DNA of 64,000 bases from Bacteroidota bacterium (GCA_022709695.1 JAKLII010000004.1:170941-234940); one strand, 5' to 3'. Counted from the stretch's first letter, positions 33,489-42,653 are shown. The notes: generated by a model from the letters alone, not told the origin. Numbers and translations: made by a program.

Positions 33489-34373
33489 CTATTTGCTGTC
33501 GGGGATATCAATGGCTCCTGTGCCATCATTGGCTGCCCTTAAAGTAGGATTGTCAACGGCTTTCCATACACCGGTTCCATTGGGAATCCTGCTATAGGAT
33601 TTTGGTGACAGGTCGGAGATGGTTACATCCAGGTTGTTTTCATCACCACGGAGGAATACGTCAATCGGGTCACCGGTCGGGGTCAGCATTTTAAATCTGA
33701 TGGATTTTTTGGCAGAGAACCCGGATGAGATCGAATTGTCGTAGGGTGCATTGGGGTCGCTGGGGTTGATGGTGTTGTTCTTGGTCCCCAGAATATAATA
33801 GGCACCAGCGGCAAGCATGGTATTGGCGGGTATCGTACCAACCGTTCCATCGTTGTTCCTTTCGAAATATACCCCTGAAATATCAATGGCTTCAGTGGTA
33901 ACGTTAAGGAGTTCAATGAATTTCTCATTGTCGGTCGGGGCACCGGCCCAGATCTCATTGATCACCACACCGGCGTAATTGATGCCTGCCACAATATATT
34001 GTTTGGCAGTTGTGGGGGCATTTGAAGGTTCCGTGGTAACCAGGTCCACCGAATTCACGGCTTTGATGTAATACCAGATGGTATCACCTGCTGTTTGTGC
34101 AGGGATATCACCCGAATACACATTGTTGGTGCCTTTGGTCATGGCTACCACCTCAAACGTAGTTGCTGCATTCACCTTGTAGAACAATTCCGCACTCTTC
34201 AGGTCTCCGTTATCATCCTGAATGGTGGCAGTAACGGTGTAGGGACCACCGCCTGTGATAGCAACATTGGTAATCAAAGGCGGATTCTTGTCATCTTCTT
34301 TGTCACACGAAACAGAAAACACTGTGGCGCTCATCAGCAGGAGAGCCATTGCACCGATCCATAATTTTTTCAT
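33489..34373 (-). CDS. Lamin-tail-domain lipoprotein
   Basis: A 294-residue protein with signal peptide and lipobox (VFSVSC). Residues 35-125 form an Ig-like or beta-sandwich domain (YTVTATIQDDNGDLKSAELF). Residues about 130-285 match a lamin tail domain: GVVINEIWAGAPTDNEKFIE, LLNVTTEAIDISGVYFE, ANTMLAAGAYYILG. In bacteria such domains occur on surface proteins and exonucleases or phytases; here no enzyme is attached. It follows the porin gene by 83 bases, before the terminator at 33448, so it may be the last member of the phosphate operon, or have its own weak promoter (TATCTTTA near 34443-34450). Confidence 0.75.
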   Translation of the reverse strand: MKKLWIGAMALLLMSATVFSVSCDKEDDKNPPLITNVAITGGGPYTVTATIQDDNGDLKSAELFYKVNAATTFEVVAMTKGTNNVYSGDIPAQTAGDTIWYYIKAVNSVDLVTTEPSNAPTTAKQYIVAGINYAGVVINEIWAGAPTDNEKFIELLNVTTEAIDISGVYFERNNDGTVGTIPANTMLAAGAYYILGTKNNTINPSDPNAPYDNSISSGFSAKKSIRFKMLTPTGDPIDVFLRGDENNLDVTISDLSPKSYSRIPNGTGVWKAVDNPTLRAANDGTGAIDIPDSK

Positions 34374-34456
34374 AGCACTTTGGTTTTAATAATGAATAAT
34401 TGGGTTAATATCAGAAATTTTATCTGTTTTAATGGTTGGTCTAAAGATACAGCATT

Positions 34457-36037
34457 TTAAAAATCAATTTCAAAGCGGGTCCCTATCCAGGTATAATCAA
34501 AACCGCCGGCAGGGACATTCCATTTATACTTGGTGGATGCATTTTCATCATGATCCACATAGGCCACATTGAGAATGATCCTGGCATTTGTATGTGCCCA
34601 GTAGGTAATTCCGAAGGCTGTGATTTTGCCTTCTCCTCCAAAAACTCCGGCATCTTCATCATTGAGTTCCAGAGTGCTGTAACGTGCTGACAACTCAATG
34701 GTTCCCTTTTTTGAGTTCGGCCTTACCCTGGTAAATTCCCCTTCACGGTAGTTGAAGTTCTGCATGTCTCCAAACAGGTAATATCCAATTTCAACGTAAT
34801 ATCCGGAGTAATGGGCATCATTGAGGTTCTGGCCGGTATAATTAACATCGGTATAGATTTTCCCGCGGTTGAGGGTCATAATCTTGTACTCGCTTTGCAG
34901 GCGGAAAGAATTCCAGGCAAAAGCAAGTTCTCCATTGGCAAGGATGATATTTTTCACATTGGGAATGGCGTCGGTGTCTAGAAACCGTTTCTGGGAGGTG
35001 CGGTTTTCGTCATTGACCCGAACCCTCACGGTATTGGACCCTTCGTCAGTAATCTGAGGGGTGCGGTAGGAACCGCCAATACCAATACCAAGGGTAAGGT
35101 TGTTCCTGTTAATCGGGTACCCCATAAAACGACCCGTAATGGCTTTGCTGGCTTCAGTACCGGTTCGTATCTTGCGCCGGACATCCTTGGCTTCGATGCC
35201 ATATACTTCATCCGTGAATATTCCCAGTCCCGTGAAAAACCGGGGCCTGAAATAGCTCGCTCCAACCCCGACATGCCGGCTGGGGTCCATTTCGCTGCTC
35301 AACGGCCTTTCCATGAAACTCACATAACGTGAGGTTGTATTGGTCATCATGCCAAATGGCTCACGAAACTGACCTACCTTGAAACTCAGCCTGTCGGTAG
35401 CACTGTATTCCAGGTACACATCATTCATATCAAGTTCCAGGTCCCTGAAATCCATGTCAATCTCCCCATACCACTTATCACTCAGCTGAGCCTTGAAGGC
35501 AATCCGTGCCCTGCGGATGTGCCCTCCGTCTGACAGTTGAATTGCAGAATCAGGGTTTCCGTTAACAGACAGGGAGTTGTCATAGTTGTCGAAGTGCTTG
35601 GTGAAATCAACATTCAGTCGGATATCAGTCCAGAACCTGAAAGATTCGTCCTTCGATTCGAATGTCAGAATGCCTTCCCTGTCTTCGGCAAATAATGCTT
35701 TGCGCGACACCTGCTGTCCGTATTGGTTGTACCGGACGCTGCTGGTAAGGGTAACATTAAGTTGTGATTTGCCTATCACAACCACCTCCAGTTCGTCATA
35801 CCCCTGATGGGAAAATATCAGGGTTTCCGTTGATTTTTCTGCCACGGTAATGGAATATGTCCCGTTCTGATCGGAGTTGGCAACCGTCACAGCCCCTTTC
35901 AGCCGCACCGATACTCCGGCAATGGGTTTACCATCGGTTCCGGCAATGGTCCCGGTAACGTTTCTGGTTTGGGCATGCAGGATTCCGCAAAAGGCGATCA
36001 GCATTCCCAGGGTTAATAAGGTTTGTTTACTTTTCAT
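34457..36037 (-). CDS. Phosphate-selective porin O/P-like protein with carboxypeptidase-like domain
   Basis: A 526-residue outer-membrane protein. After the signal peptide (cleavage near ILHAQ) a carboxypeptidase-regulatory-like domain covers about residues 25-100 (VTGTIAGTDGKPIAGVSVRL). The rest is an OprP/OprO-type beta-barrel: FWTDIRLNVDFTKHFDNYD, GGHIRRARIAFKAQLSDKWY, EIDMDFRDLELDMNDVYLEY, KVGQFREPFGM and MERPLSSEMDPSRHVGVG are typical, and it ends in Phe (TRFEIDF). It starts 34 bases after the PiT fusion gene, so a role in phosphate passage across the outer membrane fits both family and context. Confidence 0.85.
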   Translation of the reverse strand: MKSKQTLLTLGMLIAFCGILHAQTRNVTGTIAGTDGKPIAGVSVRLKGAVTVANSDQNGTYSITVAEKSTETLIFSHQGYDELEVVVIGKSQLNVTLTSSVRYNQYGQQVSRKALFAEDREGILTFESKDESFRFWTDIRLNVDFTKHFDNYDNSLSVNGNPDSAIQLSDGGHIRRARIAFKAQLSDKWYGEIDMDFRDLELDMNDVYLEYSATDRLSFKVGQFREPFGMMTNTTSRYVSFMERPLSSEMDPSRHVGVGASYFRPRFFTGLGIFTDEVYGIEAKDVRRKIRTGTEASKAITGRFMGYPINRNNLTLGIGIGGSYRTPQITDEGSNTVRVRVNDENRTSQKRFLDTDAIPNVKNIILANGELAFAWNSFRLQSEYKIMTLNRGKIYTDVNYTGQNLNDAHYSGYYVEIGYYLFGDMQNFNYREGEFTRVRPNSKKGTIELSARYSTLELNDEDAGVFGGEGKITAFGITYWAHTNARIILNVAYVDHDENASTKYKWNVPAGGFDYTWIGTRFEIDF

Positions 36038-36071
36038 AATTTTAGGTTTTGGTTATTGAATGGGTTGGTTA

Positions 36072-37826
36072 TCATACTGATTTCATGAATTCTGTAAGGC
36101 TTTCCCGCTCCTGAAGTCCAAGTTTCCTGCGAAGCCTGTATCTGGCAATATCCACACTCTTCGCAGAGATGTTCATCAGCGTGGCAATTTCTTTGGAAGC
36201 GAGATTGAGCCGGATGAGCATGGCCAGCTTTTTCTCATTATCGGTCAGATCAGGGAATTTATCAGACAGGTTCATATAGAAATTCTGATGTACCTGCTCA
36301 ATCTGGCTGTACACTTCGTCCATCTCCTTCGAAAAGGACTTCTTTTGCTTCATCATCAGCACAAGGTCCCTGAGCCTGTTATCCCGTTGGGTAGTATCTT
36401 CAACCCCGATCAACTCTGATAACTCCCGTGTAAGGTAATCAAGAAAGTTTTTTTGATCACTGATATTCAGCAAGATATTATTGAGCTGCTGCCTTTTAAG
36501 CTCAAGCCTGGTGGTTAGCATAGAGTTTTGCATCTGAACCGTATTGATTTCAAGTTCGTTGAGGGACCTGTTCGATGCATAGTTTTCATTGAGCTGCTGT
36601 AAAAACTGATTCTCTGCCTGCAACCTCAATTTCTGTTGTCTGAAAATCATTAGGATAAGAAGAATGATGGCAACAGAGGCAAGAATAATGGCCGAGGGCA
36701 GGACGAGGTTAAAAACCGGAACATCATGAGCGGGAGCTCCTGCAGATGAGATAACATGATTGTCAGGAGAGGCTGAAGGGATGGAGGAGGTAACCTCAAG
36801 CCCGAATACATTCTGAATAAAAAACAAGGCAAACCATGTGAGAATTCCTGCAGCCAGCGGAGTGCTGATCCACCCCAGTCCAATACCTCCCAGTGTCCTG
36901 AACCTGATTTCCCGGCCTCCCTTTATAAGGCCTATTCCCAGCACTGCACCAACCACCACCTGGGTACTTGAAACAGGAACCAGGGGGATCGCAGGTAACC
37001 CGATGTTACCGAGAAAAGCGGAGAAGGATCTGGAAGAGAAGAGGAAAAGTACGATCGCCTGGGTCAGTACAACCACCAGGGCAGCTTCCGGGGTAAGGGC
37101 AAGTATCTCCTTTCCCACGGTAAGCATCACCTTTTTGCTGTAGGTAAAGATACCGGCAGCAATGGCCAGTCCTCCGATGAGAAACAAAACCTGAACTCCA
37201 TCCATGGTAAACAACCCGAAATCAAGCGTAACTTCAGGTGCCATGGCAACAAATACCCCCATCACATTGGCAATGTTGTTGGCGCCAAGGCTGTAAGCTC
37301 CAAACGCCCCGACCACAATCAGCCCGATCCTCAGAACTGAATCAAGCTTAATGATGTGCAGTTTCAGCCGCCGAAGCAAATAGCGGGTAAGCAAAAAGAG
37401 CAATGCAGCGAAAAGCATACCCAGCAACGGTCCGCTGATCCAGGATCCTATGATTTCTGACAGAATCCCGAGATCGGTTTTATGACCCGTAAAGACCGAC
37501 CAGCCTACGATGGCACCCACTATCGACTGGCTGGTTGAAACGGGAAGGCTCATGCGGGTCATGAATAATACGGTTATCCCTGCACAGAGTGCCACCGTAA
37601 AGGCACCTCCAAGGGCATCCACCGATCCCAGTTCGGTGAGGGTATCCGTGGCTCCCCTGCCCTGAAACACCGCTCCAAGAACCACAAAGATACTTGCTAT
37701 CCATGCAGCCTTTATAAAGCTAACCATCTTTGAGCCTACTGCTGTGCCAAAAATATTGGCAGCATCATTTGCACCCAGCGACCAGCCAAGGAATAATCCG
37801 CTTGATATGAACAGTATAAAAAGCAT
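36072..37826 (-). CDS. PiT-family phosphate transporter fused to a LuxR-type DNA-binding domain
   Basis: A 584-residue fusion. Residues 1-345 are a PiT inorganic phosphate transporter with the first signature GANDAANIFGTAVGS and the second GANNIANVMGVF, plus MSLPVSTSQSIVGAIVGW and VPVSSTQVVVGAVLG. A further span lies at about 375-397 (LVLPSAIILASVAIILLILM), then a long coiled-coil linker (398-515, Gln/Leu-rich). The last 59 residues, from DLTDNEKKLAMLIRLN through SKEIATLMNISAKSVDIARY to LGLQERESLTEFM, are a LuxR/GerE HTH of the form found at the end of Bacteroidota membrane-tethered regulators. It sits between a PhoU-like DUF47 gene (7-base gap) and an OprP-like porin. The frame is continuous with no sign of a join error. 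It may couple phosphate transport to transcription. Confidence 0.9.
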   Translation of the reverse strand: MLFILFISSGLFLGWSLGANDAANIFGTAVGSKMVSFIKAAWIASIFVVLGAVFQGRGATDTLTELGSVDALGGAFTVALCAGITVLFMTRMSLPVSTSQSIVGAIVGWSVFTGHKTDLGILSEIIGSWISGPLLGMLFAALLFLLTRYLLRRLKLHIIKLDSVLRIGLIVVGAFGAYSLGANNIANVMGVFVAMAPEVTLDFGLFTMDGVQVLFLIGGLAIAAGIFTYSKKVMLTVGKEILALTPEAALVVVLTQAIVLFLFSSRSFSAFLGNIGLPAIPLVPVSSTQVVVGAVLGIGLIKGGREIRFRTLGGIGLGWISTPLAAGILTWFALFFIQNVFGLEVTSSIPSASPDNHVISSAGAPAHDVPVFNLVLPSAIILASVAIILLILMIFRQQKLRLQAENQFLQQLNENYASNRSLNELEINTVQMQNSMLTTRLELKRQQLNNILLNISDQKNFLDYLTRELSELIGVEDTTQRDNRLRDLVLMMKQKKSFSKEMDEVYSQIEQVHQNFYMNLSDKFPDLTDNEKKLAMLIRLNLASKEIATLMNISAKSVDIARYRLRRKLGLQERESLTEFMKSV

Positions 37827-37833
37827 AAGCAGT

Positions 37834-38481
37834 CTAGATCGTACGCTTTATCGCCATAATGGAAAGAAGGTCAGCCACCCGCTGTGCAGCATCTGAAAGC
37901 GTTTCTATGTGCAGTGTGAAATAGCGGAGATGAAATTTTTCGCTCAGGCGTGAAATGGGAAGCTCCTGAAATACTTTACGTTTGATGGCATCCGCGAGCT
38001 TGTCGGCTTCTTTCTCATACAGGTAAACACGGTGTATTTTCTCCTTTACCTCTTCAGGACTCCTGAAATATGCCCTGGCAGCCGGCAACACGGATTCAAC
38101 AGCCAGACAGGATATTTCGGTGAGTTTGATGAGATCCTGGTTCAGTGCAGCAGGAATAACCGGGACCTCCACATCAAACTGAAACAGGCTCTTCTTCGAC
38201 ATATCAATGATGTTGTCGAGCTCCTCGAGCAATTTGAGGATGTCGCCCCGCAACTGCGGCATAAGGGATTGGGTGTACAGGATGTTCTCGATCTTGCGGC
38301 GGATATGATCCGCCTCCGTTTCCAGCCCAGAAAGAGTGCTCAGATTATCAAGGAAACTTTCACGGTTCCCCAACAGGTAGTTTTTGACACCCTCCCTGAA
38401 AATCAGCGCACCCTGATCGATGGTATTGATAAAATGATCAATGAATTCAACAGACTGGTTTGCGTGTTTGAAGAAAACCAT
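37834..38481 (-). CDS. DUF47 family PhoU-like protein
   Basis: A 215-residue all-helical protein of the DUF47/PhoU-like group (LSTLSGLETEADHIRRKIEN, LLEELDNIIDMSKKSLF, YLYEKEADKLADAIKRKV), with the conserved Glu/Asp sets that bind metal in PhoU folds. DUF47 proteins are usually encoded with PiT transporters and modulate them. Here the gene is first in the operon, seven bases before the PiT-LuxR fusion, behind a -7 element at 38502-38509. Confidence 0.88.
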   Translation of the reverse strand: MVFFKHANQSVEFIDHFINTIDQGALIFREGVKNYLLGNRESFLDNLSTLSGLETEADHIRRKIENILYTQSLMPQLRGDILKLLEELDNIIDMSKKSLFQFDVEVPVIPAALNQDLIKLTEISCLAVESVLPAARAYFRSPEEVKEKIHRVYLYEKEADKLADAIKRKVFQELPISRLSEKFHLRYFTLHIETLSDAAQRVADLLSIMAIKRTI

Positions 38482-38501
38482 ACCAAGGAATTTAATCTCT
38501 A

Positions 38502-38509
38502 CAAAGGTA
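38502..38509 (-). promoter_or_regulatory. -7 element of the DUF47-PiT operon
   Basis: Minus strand TACCTTTG matches TAnnTTTG, 20 bases before the start codon. No PhoB-like direct repeat was found here, unlike the pst promoter. Confidence 0.5.
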
Positions 38510-39069
38510 TATAATTAGAGCTATTCCGGCAGGTTGTGCCATAAAGAATCCATAAAAAAAACCCAAAAGGTATGTAGATATATTTCTTTTCTTATATCAT
38601 TGTTATACAATTATTTATTGATATTTATGTTAACATATATCAGAAAAATATACGAAATATTTGATCTGGATGTAGAGAAAATAACAAGAAATAAAAGCAC
38701 ACTTCCGGGAACCAGGCTTATCCCATCTGGCAGATTTAATGGATCTGCAATGTGAAATTTAAAGGTAGAGGGAGAATACTGAAATATGACTATCAGTAGA
38801 GCGGCCTTGGCCGGAGCGGTGCCTTCGGGAGCCTCAGGCACCGCTTACAGAGAAATGCCCCGATGGCGACAAACTCCGGGCGCAGACGCGATGCATCTAC
38901 AAAGAAAATGGAACTTATTACAAACGAACGTACCTTTGTAATGCCTGGTGGCCCCGAAACCTACACCTTTGAGATGAGATGGGCCTGCGATCAAGGGTTT
39001 GTCAGGCAAATTGTTGGTCAAGAAAAAAGCCACCTACGAATAAACTTCGTAAATGGCTGTATTTCTATG
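38510..39069. other. Intergenic region with a strong hairpin
   Basis: About 560 bases between the phosphate operon and tRNA-Gly. A 9-bp inverted repeat AGCGGTGCC/GGCACCGCT (38815-38845) with a 13-base loop lies in a local GC-rich patch; no T-run follows on either strand. The left part is AT-rich. No gene is supported: the open frames that reach into the tRNA are artefacts. Confidence 0.4.
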
Positions 39070-39142
39070 AGCGGGAAACGGGATTCGAACCCGCGACCCT
39101 CAGCTTGGGAAGCTGATGCTCTACCGACTGAGCTACTCCCGC
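39070..39142 (-). tRNA. tRNA-Gly (anticodon CCC)
   Basis: A 73-base cloverleaf on the minus strand. The acceptor GCGGGAG pairs with TTCCCGC (one G-U), the D arm is GCTC/GAGC, the anticodon stem TCAGC/GCTGA holds loop TTCCCAA, and the T arm is CGGG with TTCGAAT. The discriminator base is T and CCA is not encoded. Confidence 0.93.
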
Positions 39143-39213
39143 AACAATATTTCAAAAAAACCCTCAGCCTGGGATCCGCCGGCTGGCGGACTACCGACTG
39201 AGCTACTCCCGCA
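39143..39213 (-). pseudogene. Broken tRNA-Gly-like copy upstream of tRNA-Gly
   Basis: On the minus strand the first 22 bases (acceptor 5' strand and D arm, GCGGGAGTAGCTCAGTCGGT) are identical to the tRNA-Gly beginning. The anticodon arm is replaced by a different hairpin (TCCGCC/GGCGGA). After CTGAGGG, shared with the real tRNA, the sequence runs into a stretch of seven T. The T arm and 3' acceptor are missing, so it cannot be charged. It lies between the promoter and the working tRNA-Gly. Confidence 0.65.
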
Positions 39214-39225
39214 ATCATGAAGGCG

Positions 39226-39233
39226 CAAAAGTA
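39226..39233 (-). promoter_or_regulatory. -7 element of the tRNA-Gly unit
   Basis: Minus strand TACTTTTG matches TAnnTTTG. The broken tRNA copy begins 13 bases downstream, so it should be transcribed together with tRNA-Gly. Confidence 0.5.
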
Positions 39234-39267
39234 CAAATTTTTCAATTTGCAGCTGCAGGGAGGTGTT

Positions 39268-42200
39268 TTATTTCAGGGTTTCCAGCTTCAGGAACAGGGT
39301 TCTTGCATCAGGATCGTAGTAATATACCAGAACCTTGCCTGTGAATGCCATGGCAAAACCCCTGTAAGGATCGTTGAAATAGGTGAATGTCTGATCGGTA
39401 CCCGTTACGGCTTTGTCTAGCTTATATCCAAGATTTTCCAGTTTCGTATTGATGCGGTCGAGCTGGTTCATGTCATCCGGAGATTTGGGAATGACATACT
39501 GCGCCGGAGCCTGGGGATGTTTGGCTGCGGTTTGCTGTGCCACCGGAGCAGAAAAAACGTATTTGCTCCGATCGATGGTATTGGTATACGCAATATAGGG
39601 CTGGCCGGCCGATTGCAGGGTTTTCAGGTAGGAGAACATGTTGTAGTTACGCATCATCAGCGAAAGCGACAGCCCTTTCTGCTGGCCGATACTCCCGGGA
39701 AGCTCGATGTTCTGCTCTGCTTTCGGAATCCTGTACACCGATGCCAGCTTACCCTGATTGTAGTCGAAAACGATGAAGTCGTAAATGGAGAATGCCCGGT
39801 CGCCCAGGTCCTCTCCCATCAGTAGCCCAAGCCCTGTTGTTCCAACAGACTTTTTGTACAGTTCTCCGATCACCCTGAAGCTGCCATCAGGCATCATCAC
39901 CATGTCCTGGATTAGGACCTTTACCTTTCCGCTGACGAGGAAGTCGGAACCTCCGGTAACCTTGAGTGCACCTTCCACATCCTTCCACAGGGTTTTCAGA
40001 TAGGTTGCCGTTGTTCCATCAGGCTTAAGTTTCAGAAAGAATATCCCATCGGAATTCTGGGAATCGAATTTGTTCCCTTTGAAATACATACCGCTGGTTA
40101 CCACACTTTTATCCGGTGCAATCATCACGTACTCCGGAAATCCGGAATCCTGCCCGTCATAAAGATCATGGTCATACAGCTGTTTGCCTGTGTTATCGTC
40201 GAGCACGGTAATCCGGTTCAGGAACTTATTCCATCCCGCAACGGGACGCTGGGTGTGAAGTATGGCAAAAAGTCCGGCATTGGACTGTGAGGCAACCAGT
40301 TGCAGGGCTTCATCCTTTTCTGCCAGGTACGACCAGGTCCAGCGAACCTGATGGCTTGCCCCAAGTCGGATCACAAGAATCCCATTGACTTTTTTTACCT
40401 CGTCCCAGTAAGTCTGGAGCAGGTAAAAACCTTCCGGGGCGGTACCAATTTGCAGGTTGCCGGTTGGATATACCTTTTCCCCTTTATCCAGAGAAACTGA
40501 ATTTTCGGTCACCAGTTTACCCGTTTCATTCAGTTCATAGAAATACCATGTTCGTTCCCCCGCGTCATGGAACACCATCACCTGACTTTTTCCGCTGGCC
40601 ACATTTCCGGTAAAAACCGCACTGTTGGGGACGCTAAGCACCGATCGGCCCAGGGTGTTAAGCTGTTCATCCAGCCGGTGATAAATGTACAAACTGGTAT
40701 TATTGTGACTGGGTTCACCATAATAAAAAGTATAATAGCCCCTGCCATCCACAGGCATAATGCCTCTGAACTGACTTCCCGGGATGCCGGTAAGCGCTAA
40801 TTCACTGCCTGCAGGAACAGGATTTTTTACTTCGATATTCATCACCTCCATGGTTAACTCTTCATTGCTGTAGTCGTAAAAAACCATTTTGCCGGGCTGA
40901 TGGTAGGGAAGAATATCGTACTGACAGGTCTGAAGAGGAGTCTGCATACCCTCTTTTTTGAAATAGTAGGCCGAAAACTGTCCTGCATCACCCTGGGCCA
41001 CAGAACGGTTCAGGTATATCCGGTTGAGGATGTTCTCGTGGTTCACCTCCAGGGATGTGAATCCGAAATAAGGCGTGTTGCGGCTCCAATTATGGGAGAC
41101 CAGCTCGGGCTGGCCGTTTCTGGTGGTCAGATACCTGAACGAAAACAGCCCAAAGGGGGCAAAATAGTCATCAGCGGTGTATTCTGCTCCAAGCGTATGG
41201 CCTTCGGCATCAATTCGTTTGTAAGGCTTGGCTATCAGCCTGGTGCCGGCCAAAGCCCCCTTTTCATTGATCTCCAGCAGAACATAATCCATGATATAGA
41301 GTTTTCCCGGCTGGCTGATCTGGGTAGTCGCACCCGGTGTGGCAGCCACCGGGGTTTTGATGTACCGGTAGGTTTCACCCAATACCCTGATTCCCTTATC
41401 GGTAGTGGAGATATCTTCGAAATGGATGAGAGGCGTAGTATTGAAACCAAAAGCATTACGACCCATCTCTGACATGAGCTTGTCTTTAAGGTCACCCTCC
41501 ATGGTTAATTTCTTGTCGTACAATACATTGCCCGAGGCATCCAGCTTTTGGTAAAACAGATGGGTAACCACTTCACCAAACGATTTGGCAGGGTCAAAGG
41601 TGTATCCGATGACGAATGCGCTGCCATCAGGCCCGATAAAAAGTTCTTTGGGTTTGCCGTTACCCTGCTCATTGATAATCACTTTCTCATACACCAGGGA
41701 GCCGTCAGAAACGGAAAACATATACAGCCGTTCCTCGAATTTGGTAGAAAAAACCGACTGCATGAACCTGGCCATCACACCAACCCTGTCTCCGGTCAAT
41801 CTTGCCATCGAGAAGTCGATGCTCCCCTTCTCAGGGAAATAGGCCTGGGTCCACTTTTCCGTCAGGTTGTTGTCGTAACGGGTAACCCTGAATCCGTCTT
41901 TTTTCAGCTCATCGGGTCTTACAATGACAAAGCCATCCTGGCCAAGGCTAAGGATCTTAACATTATGGTGCTGCGCTTTTTCCAGGACCAGGGTTTTCTT
42001 CCACAGCAATTTGCCCGTGGCATCAAAGGAATACACCAAACCCTCCTTGGCACTTTGCAGATAGCAGATCAACCCGCCATTGTGCGGAGCAATATCGGCA
42101 ATGCTGCTGAGGTATTTTACCGGGATCACCTCCTGGGTTACCCGCTTCAATTCGCTGTTAAAAATCTGAATCACATAATTATAGGGGATATCTTTCAGTG

Positions 42201-42351
42201 GAGCACCATAGTGGGTGGTGTAAAACAACTTCCCGTCAAAAGTCTTCACCCCTTCGAAGGAGTGGCGGGGTATGTCAGAATAGGTTTGAGACTGGGAGAA
42301 AGATGAGCTGTACACACACACAAGAAACAGAATGCCGAAAAGATTTTTCAT
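39268..42351 (-). CDS. Large secreted protein of unknown function
   Basis: A 1027-residue protein with a signal peptide (MKNLFGILFLVCVYSSSFSQ) and no further membrane span, lipobox or T9SS tail. The sequence is rich in short beta-strand patterns that recur irregularly (for example SFDATGKLLWKKTL, QKLDASGNVLYDKKL, ITVLDDNTGKQLYDHDL), like propeller blades with GKxLW-type strands, so one or two beta-propellers are plausible. The C-terminal 90 residues are helical with KSPDDMNQLDRINTKLENLG. It has no operon partner: tRNA-Gly lies downstream and a divergent promoter region upstream. I do not recognise the family. Confidence 0.7.
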   Translation of the reverse strand: MKNLFGILFLVCVYSSSFSQSQTYSDIPRHSFEGVKTFDGKLFYTTHYGAPLKDIPYNYVIQIFNSELKRVTQEVIPVKYLSSIADIAPHNGGLICYLQSAKEGLVYSFDATGKLLWKKTLVLEKAQHHNVKILSLGQDGFVIVRPDELKKDGFRVTRYDNNLTEKWTQAYFPEKGSIDFSMARLTGDRVGVMARFMQSVFSTKFEERLYMFSVSDGSLVYEKVIINEQGNGKPKELFIGPDGSAFVIGYTFDPAKSFGEVVTHLFYQKLDASGNVLYDKKLTMEGDLKDKLMSEMGRNAFGFNTTPLIHFEDISTTDKGIRVLGETYRYIKTPVAATPGATTQISQPGKLYIMDYVLLEINEKGALAGTRLIAKPYKRIDAEGHTLGAEYTADDYFAPFGLFSFRYLTTRNGQPELVSHNWSRNTPYFGFTSLEVNHENILNRIYLNRSVAQGDAGQFSAYYFKKEGMQTPLQTCQYDILPYHQPGKMVFYDYSNEELTMEVMNIEVKNPVPAGSELALTGIPGSQFRGIMPVDGRGYYTFYYGEPSHNNTSLYIYHRLDEQLNTLGRSVLSVPNSAVFTGNVASGKSQVMVFHDAGERTWYFYELNETGKLVTENSVSLDKGEKVYPTGNLQIGTAPEGFYLLQTYWDEVKKVNGILVIRLGASHQVRWTWSYLAEKDEALQLVASQSNAGLFAILHTQRPVAGWNKFLNRITVLDDNTGKQLYDHDLYDGQDSGFPEYVMIAPDKSVVTSGMYFKGNKFDSQNSDGIFFLKLKPDGTTATYLKTLWKDVEGALKVTGGSDFLVSGKVKVLIQDMVMMPDGSFRVIGELYKKSVGTTGLGLLMGEDLGDRAFSIYDFIVFDYNQGKLASVYRIPKAEQNIELPGSIGQQKGLSLSLMMRNYNMFSYLKTLQSAGQPYIAYTNTIDRSKYVFSAPVAQQTAAKHPQAPAQYVIPKSPDDMNQLDRINTKLENLGYKLDKAVTGTDQTFTYFNDPYRGFAMAFTGKVLVYYYDPDARTLFLKLETLK

Positions 42352-42653
42352 AATAGTACCTGGGGTTAAATAAAAATAATTGCCAACATTGGAACCAGAC
42401 CTCTGGAATACCCTTTAAGGAACGGAAAGTTCAGCCCCGGTTAAGGAGCTAAAACCTTTCAGACCTGTAAATCCGGTACTGGTTTAATCCGGGATCAAAG
42501 AATATCGAAAAAAAACAGAAAGTCGTTGCAAATCAGCCTATTTTGTTGTATATTGCATACCTGTTACGGGGTCATATTTTGGGCAGACAAATCCGGCTGA
42601 TTGTCCCTTGCAACTAAAGCAGTCAGCCATTTTCGCAACCAAACTCCCCCTGG
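42352..42653. other. Divergent promoter region
   Basis: About 300 bases between the 1027-residue protein and the four-gene surface operon. It should hold both promoters. Only weak -7-like sequences (TATATTGC near 42550 on the plus strand, TATTTTTA near 42375 on the minus strand) are visible. No RNA structure was recognised. Confidence 0.35.

Noticed and set aside
38863..39201. Plus-strand frame of 112 codons ending over tRNA-Gly
   Set aside because: The second half is the antisense of the tRNA, the first half has no recognisable protein features or start signal.
39018..39245. Minus-strand frame of 75 codons over tRNA-Gly
   Set aside because: It is a translation of the tRNA-Gly gene and its broken copy (the usual SSSVGRASASQAEGRGFESR-type artefact), not a protein gene.
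40900..42306. Plus-strand frames of 190 and 252 codons
   Set aside because: Both lie antisense within the 1027-residue secreted protein, whose signal peptide and length make it the clear coding strand.
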